Origin: Treponema sp. OMZ 838
GTDB taxonomy: Bacteria > Spirochaetota > Spirochaetia > Treponematales > Treponemataceae
Direction of reading: 5' to 3'
Length of the DNA: 64,000 nucleotides
NCBI RefSeq assembly: GCF_000775995.1
Contig: NZ_CP009227.1
Coordinates: 682,001-746,000 of the forward strand
Positions 44,269-52,510 of the stretch are shown one piece after another. Under the pieces are notes generated by a model. The model was not told where the DNA came from and searched no databases. It saw nothing but the letters and a program-made list of their open reading frames with translations. Position numbers and translations under genes: made by a program. Within the stretch, counting starts at the first letter, position 1. Each line of letters begins with the position of its first letter.

Positions 44269-44610
44269 TTAAGTCATATAAACTAATGTAGGATAATCAA
44301 TATAGATAATTAAAATGAATATCAAGCATAAAAAAGCTAATAACACTATATCTACTAAAAATATTTTGTATTCTTTATCTTTCGCTCGAAAAATAATGCC
44401 TACAAGAAGAAATATTAATATAGATAATATATAAATCAAAAAAACAGAAAAAACGATTCCAATCCATTTCTGATCAGTATATGAAATTGAATCTATTTGG
44501 AGCCGATGAGCAATTGAAACAAAAATACTAATAAGCCCCAAAAAAAGACATATAAAAAATAATGTCAAATCTTTTTTCAGAATTTTAAAAACACTATTCT
44601 TTTTATCCAT
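44269..44610 (-). CDS. Small cassette-borne membrane protein
   Basis: 113 residues, ATG at 44608-44610 with GGAG 5 nt upstream. Three to four hydrophobic segments, beginning with a short basic N-terminus (MDKKNSVFKILKKDLTLFFI). No family recognised. Overlaps the end of a 48-residue ORF that starts at 44723, suggesting coupled translation. Confidence 0.6.
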   Translation of the reverse strand: MDKKNSVFKILKKDLTLFFICLFLGLISIFVSIAHRLQIDSISYTDQKWIGIVFSVFLIYILSILIFLLVGIIFRAKDKEYKIFLVDIVLLAFLCLIFILIIYIDYPTLVYMT

Positions 44611-44723
44611 TCAAGCTCCATATCTTTATCACATAGGTTTAAATATAAAGTCCAAAATCCAAATAAGACAAAAAATATATTAAAAATTCTTACAAATAAA
44701 TTATGACAAAAAACTTTTTTCAT
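44577..44723 (-). CDS. 48-residue hydrophobic peptide
   Basis: Short frame from ATG 44721-44723 to TGA 44577-44579. AGGA stands 7 nt before the ATG, an optimal site. The product is one hydrophobic helix (VRIFNIFFVLFGFWTLYL) followed by CDKDMELEW and a basic tail. It overlaps the start of the 113-residue membrane gene by 34 nt. Could be a toxin-like small membrane peptide or a translational leader; both are guesses. Confidence 0.4.
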   Translation of the reverse strand: MKKVFCHNLFVRIFNIFFVLFGFWTLYLNLCDKDMELEWIKRIVFLKF

Positions 44724-44900
44724 TCTTTCTTCCTAAAAAGCAGGCCAGTAGCCTGTCGCCATAACACCCTTTAGCCCTTTTCCATAATATCATAGAAACT
44801 ACACGCCTTCAATCTAAACTGACACCTCTCCAAGCAGCTATATCCTTCTACCATAACACCCGCCGGAACACATCATCAACAGCCGGATTAGGCCTATGCT
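44611..44900. other. End of the cassette block, degraded attC-like pieces
   Basis: Apart from the 48-residue ORF, it contains ATAACACCC twice (44761-44769 and 44853-44861). The second pairs loosely with CCGGATTAGGCCTATG (44883-44898) across a 47-nt hairpin next to the symporter stop. Nothing else seen. Confidence 0.4.
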
Positions 44901-46250
44901 CTAGAATCCCTCGCCGCGCACCAATGCGACAACGCACAGAAACAGTGCGAAAAGCGTGTACACGTATTTACCGAGGTAGTACCAGCCGTTGCCGTAGCGT
45001 TTCTTTGCTCCGGTGTTGATTTCGTCCAATAGCTCATCTTTTTTCATTACCCAGAACCACGAAACAGCGCCGAGCACTGCACCGATCGGGATAATATATG
45101 TGGAGACCAAATCCATCCATGCGCCCCAGCCGCCGAGAATTGCGCCCTTGGTTTCTGCGATGGGTTCCATAAATACACCGATGCCGAAGGTGATGACGCC
45201 GAGAACGATAATCACTGCAGTTCGCTTTAAGCCTTTAAACGTATGCATCAGCGATTCGGCGACCACTTCAAGCATATTCTGCAAAGATGAAACTCCTCCG
45301 AACACGACGACGAGGTAGAGGATGATACCGAATATTCTGCCGCCGGGCATTTTTTGAAGAATGGAAGGGAGGACAACGAACAGCAAACCGGGACCGCCTG
45401 CAGGATCCATCCGATAAGCGAAACACGCGGGGATCATCACAAGGGCTGCAACAACCGCCGCGATGGTATCGAACAATGCGGTATTTTTTGCTCCCGCTAC
45501 GCAGTCATGATCTTTACTTAAATAAGCGCCGTATACAATCATCCCCGATCCGGTAATAGATAATGAGAAAAAGGCCTGCCCCATCGCAGTTATCCACACG
45601 GACGGATTTTTTAAATGATTCCAATCGGGGGTAAATAAAAACGTATACCCTGCAAAAGCGCCGGGCAAAAATGCCATACGAACAGCCAATGCCGCAAACA
45701 AGATGAAAAAAAGCGGCATCATTATTTTATTTGTTTTTTCTATCGTATGTGCGCCGAGCACAATGGTCAGCAGCGTTACAATAATAATAACCGCGTGATA
45801 GGGTACAACGCTGAACTGCTGAAAGGCAAAGGATTCAAACCACTGTCCGGGTTCTACCGTCATAATACTGCCCAGTACGGACTGCATAAAAGCCTTGAGT
45901 ACATACGCGATGATAACAGCATACCCGATAGCGATTGTGATTGAACCCGCCAAGGGCAGCCATCCGATTATCTTACCGATGCCCTCAAGGTCTTTGCGGC
46001 CGTGCTTCCATGCATAGGCATAGGAGCCGAGCGTCCCCGTACCGCTGCGACGGCCGATTGCGTATTCTGCGGAAAGTCCGACATATCCGAAAAGGATAAC
46101 AAATAAGATATAGATGAGCAAAAAGGCACCGCCGCCGTTGCTCCCAAGCTTGTAGGGAAAACCCCACACATTTGCCATACCGACAGCCGAACCGACGCAG
46201 GCAAGAATAAACCCTATGTTGCTGACAAACCGATTATTTTTTCTTTCCAT
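44901..46250 (-). CDS. Neurotransmitter:sodium symporter (NSS) family amino-acid transporter
   Basis: 449 residues, 11 to 12 membrane segments. Segment 1 has the NSS Na+/substrate-site sequence GFILACVGSAVGMANVWGFPY; later GGGAFLLIYILFVILFGY, GQAFFSLSITGSGMIVYGAY and the segment-8 region SSLQNMLEVVAES. Imports an amino acid with Na+; bacterial members of this kind carry Trp, Leu or Tyr. The start overlaps the TPR gene stop by 17 nt, with only GGT-AAAAG upstream, so coupling to that gene is likely. Confidence 0.93.
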   Translation of the reverse strand: MERKNNRFVSNIGFILACVGSAVGMANVWGFPYKLGSNGGGAFLLIYILFVILFGYVGLSAEYAIGRRSGTGTLGSYAYAWKHGRKDLEGIGKIIGWLPLAGSITIAIGYAVIIAYVLKAFMQSVLGSIMTVEPGQWFESFAFQQFSVVPYHAVIIIVTLLTIVLGAHTIEKTNKIMMPLFFILFAALAVRMAFLPGAFAGYTFLFTPDWNHLKNPSVWITAMGQAFFSLSITGSGMIVYGAYLSKDHDCVAGAKNTALFDTIAAVVAALVMIPACFAYRMDPAGGPGLLFVVLPSILQKMPGGRIFGIILYLVVVFGGVSSLQNMLEVVAESLMHTFKGLKRTAVIIVLGVITFGIGVFMEPIAETKGAILGGWGAWMDLVSTYIIPIGAVLGAVSWFWVMKKDELLDEINTGAKKRYGNGWYYLGKYVYTLFALFLCVVALVRGEGF

Positions 46251-46950
46251 CTTTTACCTTTACCTCCGCGGCTTCGGCGTCAGCCGCTGTTTTCGCAGCA
46301 GCCGGTTCGGTTCTAGAATCGGACGCGCCTTTTTCCATCCGGCTTTCGGTACTGTCTGCCGTATCAGTCTTGTTCTGCACTTTACCGTCTTTATTCGGCT
46401 CTTCCTGCGCTTTCTTGATTTTTTCTTCAAGTTCGGCGAAAGCTTTGTTTTCAGTGCTTTCGGTAAAACGGGTTTTCATCTCTTCAATAAAAGAAAGCGC
46501 TTGGTCATACCGTTTGGAAAGAATCAGTATACGAACATAATTGAGTGCCGCTTCGGGGTTTTCCGAATCCTCATCGTACAGTTTTTTGTACATTTCACAG
46601 GCGCGTGCTTCATCGCCGGTTGCCGCAAGGCTGTAGGCATACGCTTTTGCAATCAGCACATTGCCGGGCGCATCTTTATATTGCCGTTCAAGAATGTTCT
46701 TCGCCTTTCCCCAATCGCCTTGCAGCCCGTACACTCGTGCCAAATTATACTCCGCCGCATTTTTATGCGCAGGATCCTTTGCCGCCTTTAGATAAAACTC
46801 CGCCGCTTTGTCGTACTTAGTCACCTCGGTATAGGCTTGAGCAATCTCAAAATAGGCTTTCGCCGTTTCGGAATCGACATTACCCTTTGCAAACAAACCG
46901 GCAGCGGTTATAAAAAAAACCAGTAAAAACAGTATGCTGTTTTTAGGCAC
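46234..46950 (-). CDS. Exported TPR-repeat protein
   Basis: 238 residues if started at the GTG (46948-46950), which gives a compact signal peptide MPKNSILFLLVFFITAAGLF ending before AKG; the frame is open to an ATG at 47073, but that would put 40 polar residues before the hydrophobic stretch. TPR units: AYFEIAQAYTEVTKYDKAAE, AEYNLARVYGLQGDWGKAKN, AKAYAYSLAATGDEARACEM and AALNYVRILILSKRYDQALS. The C-terminus is a charged, Ala/Glu/Lys-rich tail. Probably periplasmic; partner unknown. Start site uncertain, gene itself clear. Confidence 0.78.
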   Translation of the reverse strand: MPKNSILFLLVFFITAAGLFAKGNVDSETAKAYFEIAQAYTEVTKYDKAAEFYLKAAKDPAHKNAAEYNLARVYGLQGDWGKAKNILERQYKDAPGNVLIAKAYAYSLAATGDEARACEMYKKLYDEDSENPEAALNYVRILILSKRYDQALSFIEEMKTRFTESTENKAFAELEEKIKKAQEEPNKDGKVQNKTDTADSTESRMEKGASDSRTEPAAAKTAADAEAAEVKVKDGKKK

Positions 46951-47050
46951 CCGATCAGCAATATTGCGAATACCCTCGGCAGAATTAACAGCTGGAATCT
47001 GTTGAACCGTCGCTACTGCTGTCGATTGAACCGCTGTCTCATCGATACGC

Positions 47051-48118
47051 TTATTTATTTTGAAGCACCACATTCTCAATCGCTCTCAACTGATGCCGGT
47101 AAAGCCCCGCGATAGTCGCGCCGTAATCCGCAATAAGCTGAATCATATTCCGCGGATGCTCTGCTTCATCGACACCGTTGATTCTATCGCCCGCGTCTCC
47201 CAGCCCGGGAAGAATATAGGCCGCAGAATTCAGTGCGGGATCCATCCACAACGTGTATACCGTACAATTCTTTAAGGCCCGGGCTGCACACAAAGCGCCT
47301 TTGAGTGACGAAATGACATGGAAACAACTGATCGATTTCGGTTTCACTCCTTGCCGTTCAAGGTATTTGACAACGGTAATCAAACTGCCGCCGGTTGCAT
47401 TCATCGGATCTGCAAAGATCAGGTCTTTTCCGTTCAAGTCTTCCAAATTGAAATACGACATATCCAAATTAAGGACATACTGCATATCATCGACTTTTTT
47501 TGTATCATCCCGTTTGATCTTAAACAATGCGAACGGGGTTACATAGCCGTGTGAAGAATATTCTTCAATCTCCTTGGACATAATCATCGACGGAAGGAGC
47601 GCACCGCGCAACATCACACACATGACGGTGTTTTCTATTTTATGATCGATGTCGCTGATCTTATGCACGGCGTAGTTCTGTACGGGAACGGTAACCGGCG
47701 TTTTGGAAATAAGATAGTTTTTGCTATCCTCGTGGCTCCCGCTATACGCAAGTTTGAAGAGCATTTCAAAGGCGCGTTGAGTATAATAGATGAATTCGTT
47801 ATGACCGGTTTCACTGCTGCGCAGTTTTGCCATAACGCGGGAGGCTTCCGCATGGCTTGCAAAATCGGTATTGAATGAATAGACCTTGAGCTGGGGTACT
47901 TCTTTGCAGATTTCCTGCAAAATCTTTCCCATTTTATCATACAATGCGATAATCTCAGTTTCAGCTGCATCTTTTTCTTTTTTATCTGCGGCAGCATCAA
48001 GCAACGTAAATTGCTGCATTGTCTGATTATACAATTCATCCAATTTTTTAAGGTATGCATTATCCTTCGATGTTAAATACCCTTGTAGCGATTCCGCTTC
48101 CATAATAACTTGTTTCAT
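47051..48118 (-). CDS. upp: Uracil phosphoribosyltransferase with N-terminal extension
   Basis: 355 residues, against about 210 for typical enzymes. The C-terminal 220 residues hold the catalytic core: [13 protein letters not shown], the PRPP-binding loop [14 protein letters not shown], and the uracil-site motif [12 protein letters not shown]. Residues 1-135 are a helical extension ([40 protein letters not shown]). Makes UMP from uracil and PRPP in pyrimidine salvage. GAGGAG lies just upstream of the ATG. The region ahead (48119-48316) has three inverted repeats that could be regulatory. Confidence 0.9.
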   Translation of the reverse strand: MKQVIMEAESLQGYLTSKDNAYLKKLDELYNQTMQQFTLLDAAADKKEKDAAETEIIALYDKMGKILQEICKEVPQLKVYSFNTDFASHAEASRVMAKLRSSETGHNEFIYYTQRAFEMLFKLAYSGSHEDSKNYLISKTPVTVPVQNYAVHKISDIDHKIENTVMCVMLRGALLPSMIMSKEIEEYSSHGYVTPFALFKIKRDDTKKVDDMQYVLNLDMSYFNLEDLNGKDLIFADPMNATGGSLITVVKYLERQGVKPKSISCFHVISSLKGALCAARALKNCTVYTLWMDPALNSAAYILPGLGDAGDRINGVDEAEHPRNMIQLIADYGATIAGLYRHQLRAIENVVLQNK

Positions 48119-48178
48119 ATCAAACTCCTCTATTAAATTACATACATAAACGCGGTCAGCTTTTTAAAGCATCCGAGA

Positions 48179-48207
48179 ACCTCTAAAAACTTCAGTTTTT
48201 TAGAGGT
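48179..48207. repeat. CCTCTAAAAA hairpin ahead of upp
   Basis: AACCTCTAAAAA-cttcag-TTTTTTAGAGGTT. Sits 60 bp before the upp start, so in its leader rather than after a gene. Confidence 0.5.
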
Positions 48208-48228
48208 TTTCCTTAAACTTTTTGCGAT

Positions 48229-48271
48229 GTATTTTTATAAATTATTACAGTATAACAATTTATAAAAATAC
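48229..48271. promoter_or_regulatory. 15-bp perfect inverted repeat upstream of upp
   Basis: GTATTTTTATAAATT and AATTTATAAAAATAC separated by 13 nt; the loop contains TATACT on the minus strand, a possible -10. Could be an operator over the upp promoter or a DNA-structural element. Confidence 0.45.
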
Positions 48272-48276
48272 TCGTC

Positions 48277-48316
48277 GGGCATCTCTAAAAATCTAACCGA
48301 GTTTTTAGAGATGCCC
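48277..48316. repeat. GGGCATCTC-family hairpin between lysS and upp
   Basis: GGGCATCTCTAAAAA ... TTTTTAGAGATGCCC, perfect arms. Third member of the family in this window. Confidence 0.6.
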
Positions 48317-48328
48317 ATCCGTGTTCAC

Positions 48329-48358
48329 AAAAAAAAACGCCCTTAAAAAAGAGCGTTT
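48329..48358 (-). terminator. Intrinsic terminator downstream of lysS
   Basis: On the minus strand AAACGC ... GCGTTT followed by a run of T. It lies 135 nt past the lysS stop. Confidence 0.65.
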
Positions 48359-48493
48359 AAAAAGATTCATTAAAATGAAACAATGGCTGCAAAGGGAAAG
48401 GCAACAACAGCGGAATACCTTCCCCATTTTTTCGAGTACAGAATTTACATCCAATGCCGAAGTGCAACCATGTTTTGTCATTTGCGCGATATT
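48359..48493 (-). other. 3' region of lysS, possibly structured
   Basis: No supported ORF. It contains a GGGGAAGG ... CCTTTCCC hairpin (about 48393-48425) just ahead of the terminator. Either a long 3' UTR or a small RNA; no known RNA family recognised. Confidence 0.35.
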
Positions 48494-50095
48494 TTAATAG
48501 AATGAAAGCAATTGTGCAAGCCGTTCCTTTCCGATTATCTTCATAAAACCGGCAAGGCGCGGGCCCTGGTCTTTCCCAATCAACGCCTGATAGACGGCGG
48601 TAAACAGCGCTTTCGGTTCGATTTCGCACGCATGAGCTACATCATACAACGCAGTTGAAAAAGCCTTTTCATCAAGCGCATCCATCTGGGGTAACAGCTC
48701 ATCGCGGATTTTGCAGAGTGCAGCGGTTTCGGATGTAGAAAGTTCCGCCTTGCCGCCGTCGGTACGCAGTGCAAACCGGAAGTCTTCCGGCGCACATTCG
48801 GTAATCCAATACCATGCGCACTTCGCCCGTGCTTCAAAACGCTCCCGCTGTTCTTCCTTCATATCCGGCAAAAGCTTCATGACCGCGGCGATGTCTCCGG
48901 CATTGATTTGTAAAAGGTTACAAAGGTGTCTGAACGGAATTTGATACGATATACAGGACGGCATCCCTTCAACCTGCGAAAGTTCATAGATGCGGCGTTC
49001 CTTCGCATACACCTCATCGTTTTTAGCCTTATCGACACCCCATGCGATACGCTCGGTTTTATCGTAATCCTCATAGGTTTTGATAACGTCCAAATCGAAG
49101 CTGATGGAAAACTCCGTGTTCGGCCTCGTTCCTGCAAACAAGTACCGTGCAATTTCGGGCTGATAAACGTTCAAGACATCGGAAAGACTGATGACCTTTC
49201 CCTTTGACGAGGACATTTTACCCGGCAAGCCCTTGATGCCGATAAAATCGTAGCGGAAGCTGACCGGAGCAGGCCAATCATATACTTCATCCGCGACAAG
49301 CCGCGCCGTGTCGAAAGAACCGCCTTGGCTGTGGTGGTCTTTTCCGGCAGGTTCAAAAACCGTCTTTTCAAACTGCCAGCGCATCGGCCAGTCAACTCTC
49401 CAACCGAGTTTTAATTCCTTTGAGGTGCGTAAGTCGGCCTTTTCCTGATGGCCGCAGCTTGTGCAGCGGTATTCCAATCCGTATTCGCCGTCATACGAAA
49501 CAATCTCGGTAGTATCTTTACTGCAATTGCAGCAAAAAGCCGCGACAGGCCAATATTCTTCCGTTGCGGGAATTTTATGCTCATCGTCGCGGTAGCGGTT
49601 CAAACAGTCCTTTATTTTGTCACGGTTTTGCAGCGCTTTTTTCATCCCCTCGGCATACATACCGCTGCGGTACCGTTCAGCCTGATATAAAAATTCGGGA
49701 TGAATACCGACTTTCGGCAACACCTGCTCCACATCCACTTCGTGATGACGCGCGTAAGACGTGTCTCGGCCGGTTGTGTCGGGTACCATTGTGATGGGAT
49801 ACCGCAGATAGTTTTGCAGCGTTTCTTTTCCGGGCATATTTTCAGGCACTTTGCGGAACACATCGTAATCGTCCCATGAATAAATAAAGCGTACCTTTTT
49901 ACCGCGGTCGCGTAACGCGCGTACAACTAAATCAACCGAGATAATTTCCCGGAAGTTGCCGATGTGAACGGTTCCCGACGGCGTAATTCCCGAAGCGCAC
50001 GTATATGATTCCAAATCACCGCGTTCGCGTATAATCTTCTCTGCGGTTTGATCCGCCCAATGTACTAATTTCTGATTGTTTTGTTCTTTACTCAT
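48494..50095 (-). CDS. lysS: Lysyl-tRNA synthetase, class I
   Basis: 533 residues. Class I (Rossmann) type: HIGH-like TPSGTVHIGNFREI (about 35-48) and KMSKS-like GKMSSSKGKVISLSD (about 280). A four-Cys zinc segment CCNCSK ... CTSCGHQEK lies around 185-215. Spirochaetes and archaea use this class rather than the class II enzyme, so it supports the taxonomic reading. Charges tRNA-Lys in the cytoplasm. Strong promoter at 50133-50161; upstream gene is holA. Confidence 0.96.
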   Translation of the reverse strand: MSKEQNNQKLVHWADQTAEKIIRERGDLESYTCASGITPSGTVHIGNFREIISVDLVVRALRDRGKKVRFIYSWDDYDVFRKVPENMPGKETLQNYLRYPITMVPDTTGRDTSYARHHEVDVEQVLPKVGIHPEFLYQAERYRSGMYAEGMKKALQNRDKIKDCLNRYRDDEHKIPATEEYWPVAAFCCNCSKDTTEIVSYDGEYGLEYRCTSCGHQEKADLRTSKELKLGWRVDWPMRWQFEKTVFEPAGKDHHSQGGSFDTARLVADEVYDWPAPVSFRYDFIGIKGLPGKMSSSKGKVISLSDVLNVYQPEIARYLFAGTRPNTEFSISFDLDVIKTYEDYDKTERIAWGVDKAKNDEVYAKERRIYELSQVEGMPSCISYQIPFRHLCNLLQINAGDIAAVMKLLPDMKEEQRERFEARAKCAWYWITECAPEDFRFALRTDGGKAELSTSETAALCKIRDELLPQMDALDEKAFSTALYDVAHACEIEPKALFTAVYQALIGKDQGPRLAGFMKIIGKERLAQLLSFY

Positions 50096-50132
50096 ATCAT
50101 CCTTAGATTTAGCTTGTGAAAAATATTGCGGA

Positions 50133-50161
50133 ATTGTATACTGCGCAGTTGATTATGTCAA
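50133..50161 (-). promoter_or_regulatory. Promoter of lysS
   Basis: -35 TTGACA (50156-50161, perfect), 17-bp spacer, -10 TACAAT (50133-50138). The best two-box promoter in the window; leader about 30 nt. Confidence 0.75.
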
Positions 50162-50186
50162 TTGAAAATGCTCTACCGTCAAATAG

Positions 50187-51197
50187 TTAGCATAGCTGTG
50201 CAGCGCTGCTGTACGCCGCCAATTCACGCCCTTGATTATAAATAATGCTGTAGAGGCAGGCGTCGAGCAACACTCCCGACAGTTCTTGCCCCATCGTGCG
50301 GATTTGCATATCGGTTTTATTTAAGAGCGATATAATACGGTACACGGTTTGCTCACTCCACTGTTTACTCGCCCGGCGATATTGGTCGATTGCTTTTTTC
50401 GAGGTAAAGCCTGCTTTTTTTAAGCTGAAATCGTCAAGCCCGCCGGTTTGCGCAAGATTGTGCCAGTCACGCAGCCGCCGAAAGCAGTAAGTAAGTCCCG
50501 CAATCAGCTGTACCGGCGAAGATTCTTTGGAAAGGGTCAGCTTTTGACGGATATTCAACGCATATTCCAGATTGGCATTACTCAGCGCATCAAAAAGCGT
50601 AAACGGCGTTTCTTCTTTGTTATGAGCAAGCAGACGTTCAACAGTCTCCGCCGTCAGCGTTGTTCCCGGTTCAAAAAAGAGACTGATATGTGCACAAGTC
50701 GTTTTTAACGCCTCGGTGTTATTTTCTACCAGTTCCAGCAGAACCTCGATCGCATCCTGCTCAATACCGATCTTCGACTGCGCAAAAAAACGGCGAATCC
50801 ACTCCTGTTTTTTATTTTCAAACAGTTCCCAGAATATTTTTTTATGATCTTTGGGAACAAGCGCTTCAATCTTTTTATCGATACCGATTTCATCGGAGAT
50901 CAGCACCAAAAAAGCGCCGGCTTCCGTAGGCGTCTGTTCAGCCCACTGCGTAAGCGCCTGTATATCTTCCTTTTTCTTGATTGCTTCCGCGTTTCTGACA
51001 ACGGCAAACCGAGCTTCCGCGAACAAAGAACCGTTTTGAACGGCATCCAGAACAACCGCTATTGAAGTATCCGCTGCATAAAAGAGATGATTGTCGAGCT
51101 GTCCGTATTTTTTTTCCGCACTTTTCCGGAGCGCTTCAAGCGCATCGTTCCGTTCCCCCAATTCGGGACCGGTAAAAAGCCATAAAGGAACACTCAT
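50187..51197 (-). CDS. holA: DNA polymerase III delta subunit
   Basis: 336 residues. N-terminal VPLWLFTGPELGERNDALEAL, the ATPase-like core of HolA without a functional P-loop, ARFAVVRNAEAI, LVLISDEIGIDKK, and C-terminal helical collar with TLFDALSNANLEYAL. Clamp-loader subunit that opens the beta clamp. The N-terminal TG-PEL-GERN pattern (in place of E-x-x-L) is divergent, as in other spirochaetes. Starts 9 nt after the ptsH stop, so in the hprK-ptsH operon. Confidence 0.85.
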   Translation of the reverse strand: MSVPLWLFTGPELGERNDALEALRKSAEKKYGQLDNHLFYAADTSIAVVLDAVQNGSLFAEARFAVVRNAEAIKKKEDIQALTQWAEQTPTEAGAFLVLISDEIGIDKKIEALVPKDHKKIFWELFENKKQEWIRRFFAQSKIGIEQDAIEVLLELVENNTEALKTTCAHISLFFEPGTTLTAETVERLLAHNKEETPFTLFDALSNANLEYALNIRQKLTLSKESSPVQLIAGLTYCFRRLRDWHNLAQTGGLDDFSLKKAGFTSKKAIDQYRRASKQWSEQTVYRIISLLNKTDMQIRTMGQELSGVLLDACLYSIIYNQGRELAAYSSAAQLC

Positions 51198-51206
51198 CGT
51201 TTCGCG

Positions 51207-51473
51207 TTATTCCTCTTCAAATTTCGCGGCAAAAAGCTGTTCAAGCGCGGCAACTGCTTCGGCTTCGTCGGCGCCGTCGGCAGAAACGGTCAGTTCGGTT
51301 TTATACCCCGCTGCCATTGTCATTACACCCATAATGGATTTTGCATTGACGGTAAGGCTTCCTCTTTCAAACATAATATTCGACTGGAACTTGTTTGCCG
51401 TTTGTACAATCAACGATGAGGGACGCGCATGGATGCCGGCGCGATTTTGCACAACAATCTTCTTTGTTACCAT
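51207..51473 (-). CDS. ptsH: HPr phosphocarrier protein
   Basis: 88 residues. Catalytic-His site RAGIHARPSSL (His15) and regulatory-Ser site NAKSIMGVMTM (Ser46) are intact, so both phosphorylation states are possible. AAGGA lies 8 nt before the ATG. Lies 11 nt after hprK. No PTS EI or EII genes are in the window; with HprK alongside, HPr probably serves as a metabolic signal. Confidence 0.95.
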   Translation of the reverse strand: MVTKKIVVQNRAGIHARPSSLIVQTANKFQSNIMFERGSLTVNAKSIMGVMTMAAGYKTELTVSADGADEAEAVAALEQLFAAKFEEE

Positions 51474-51484
51474 AGATATTTTCC

Positions 51485-52474
51485 TTAATAGGTATCATCC
51501 GCCGAATAATAAGGTACCCGGCTTGTATCGCTTTCCATCCAGCGCAGAATATTTTGATTAAATTCTTTCGCAGAATAAACGCCCATACTTTTAAGCCGCT
51601 CGTTCATTGCGGCTGTTTCTAAAATAATCGGAATATTTCGTCCTGATTTTACCGGTATTTCCAAGAGAGGCAGCTTTACATCCAATATCTCGGTGGTAAG
51701 TTCTTCGGTACCGATGCGGTCATATACTTTATGTGAATCCCATTCTTCCAACTTAGCCACCAGCTGTATCTGCTTTTGTTCCCGCACGGAGCGGACTCCG
51801 TAAAGCTGCATGATATTGATAATGCCGAGTCCGCGTATTTCCATGTGATGCCCGATTGTCTTATGAGCGCCCCGCCCGATCAAGCTGTTCCCGTTGATAC
51901 AGGTAATTTCGACAACATCGTCAACCACTAATCGGTGTCCCCGCTCTACAAGTTCAAGTGCCGTTTCGCTCTTACCCACCCCCGAATCACCTAAAATGAG
52001 GATACCGAGGCCATACACTTCTACCAGAACGCCATGTATCGCTACAGTCGGAGCGAATACATTGGAAAGAACACGCATCAGCCGCACGGAAAGCGCACTG
52101 GAGGAAAGATCCGTTTGCAGCACGGGGCACCCCGTTTCCTGTGCCAGCTCTAAGAACACGGGAGGAGGAGGAATATTGTGAGAAAAGATACAGCAGGGAA
52201 TATCGTAGGTCATCATTTTTTTTATATTTTCTACGGTATTGCTTTCGATAAGTGTTTGTAAATAGGCGCACTCCCCCCTACCGAACAACTGAACACGCTG
52301 ATAAGCAAAAGAATCAAAGAAACCTGAAAGCGCAAGGCCGGGACGGTTTAAATCCGCAACGGTAATACTGCGCGTCAACCCGTTTTGTCCGCACACGCAA
52401 TGCAGGTGAAGAGCATCGTGCTCCGTTAAGTCGAGATCGAGTAATTCAAGTACCGTTAAACTCTTAGAAAGCAT
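51485..52474 (-). CDS. hprK: HPr kinase/phosphorylase
   Basis: 329 residues. N-terminal DRTGG-like regulatory domain and C-terminal kinase domain with P-loop GDSGVGKSE (about 162-170), LVVDDVVEI, HMEIRGLGIINI and KLPLLEIPVKSGRNIP. Phosphorylates or dephosphorylates Ser46 of the adjacent HPr. In spirochaetes, which have a reduced PTS, this pair is thought to sense glycolytic state. Follows a gene encoding an ATPase/cNMP-binding protein by 36 nt. Confidence 0.95.
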   Translation of the reverse strand: MLSKSLTVLELLDLDLTEHDALHLHCVCGQNGLTRSITVADLNRPGLALSGFFDSFAYQRVQLFGRGECAYLQTLIESNTVENIKKMMTYDIPCCIFSHNIPPPPVFLELAQETGCPVLQTDLSSSALSVRLMRVLSNVFAPTVAIHGVLVEVYGLGILILGDSGVGKSETALELVERGHRLVVDDVVEITCINGNSLIGRGAHKTIGHHMEIRGLGIINIMQLYGVRSVREQKQIQLVAKLEEWDSHKVYDRIGTEELTTEILDVKLPLLEIPVKSGRNIPIILETAAMNERLKSMGVYSAKEFNQNILRWMESDTSRVPYYSADDTY

Positions 52475-52510
52475 GTATAAGCCTTTGTAAACGCGCCGAT
52501 TACCCTAAAC

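Larger units (their letters stand above)
40197..44900 (-). mobile_element. Putative integron gene-cassette array (no integrase in window)
   Basis: A block of six same-strand orphan ORFs, clearly more AT-rich than both flanks, with 60-62 nt attC-like palindromes or half-sites in most intervals (40197, 41083, 42861; halves near 44222, 44763, 44852). Flanks are ordinary core genes. T. denticola is known to carry an unusual integron, which makes this reading plausible; there is no intI gene here, so it could be a detached cassette cluster. Confidence 0.5.

Noticed and set aside
39938..44900. Integron integrase gene
   Set aside because: No tyrosine-recombinase-like ORF occurs in or beside the cassette block.
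48357..48629. 90-residue minus-strand frame downstream of and into lysS
   Set aside because: Out of frame with lysS, no ribosome site, ends inside the terminator hairpin.
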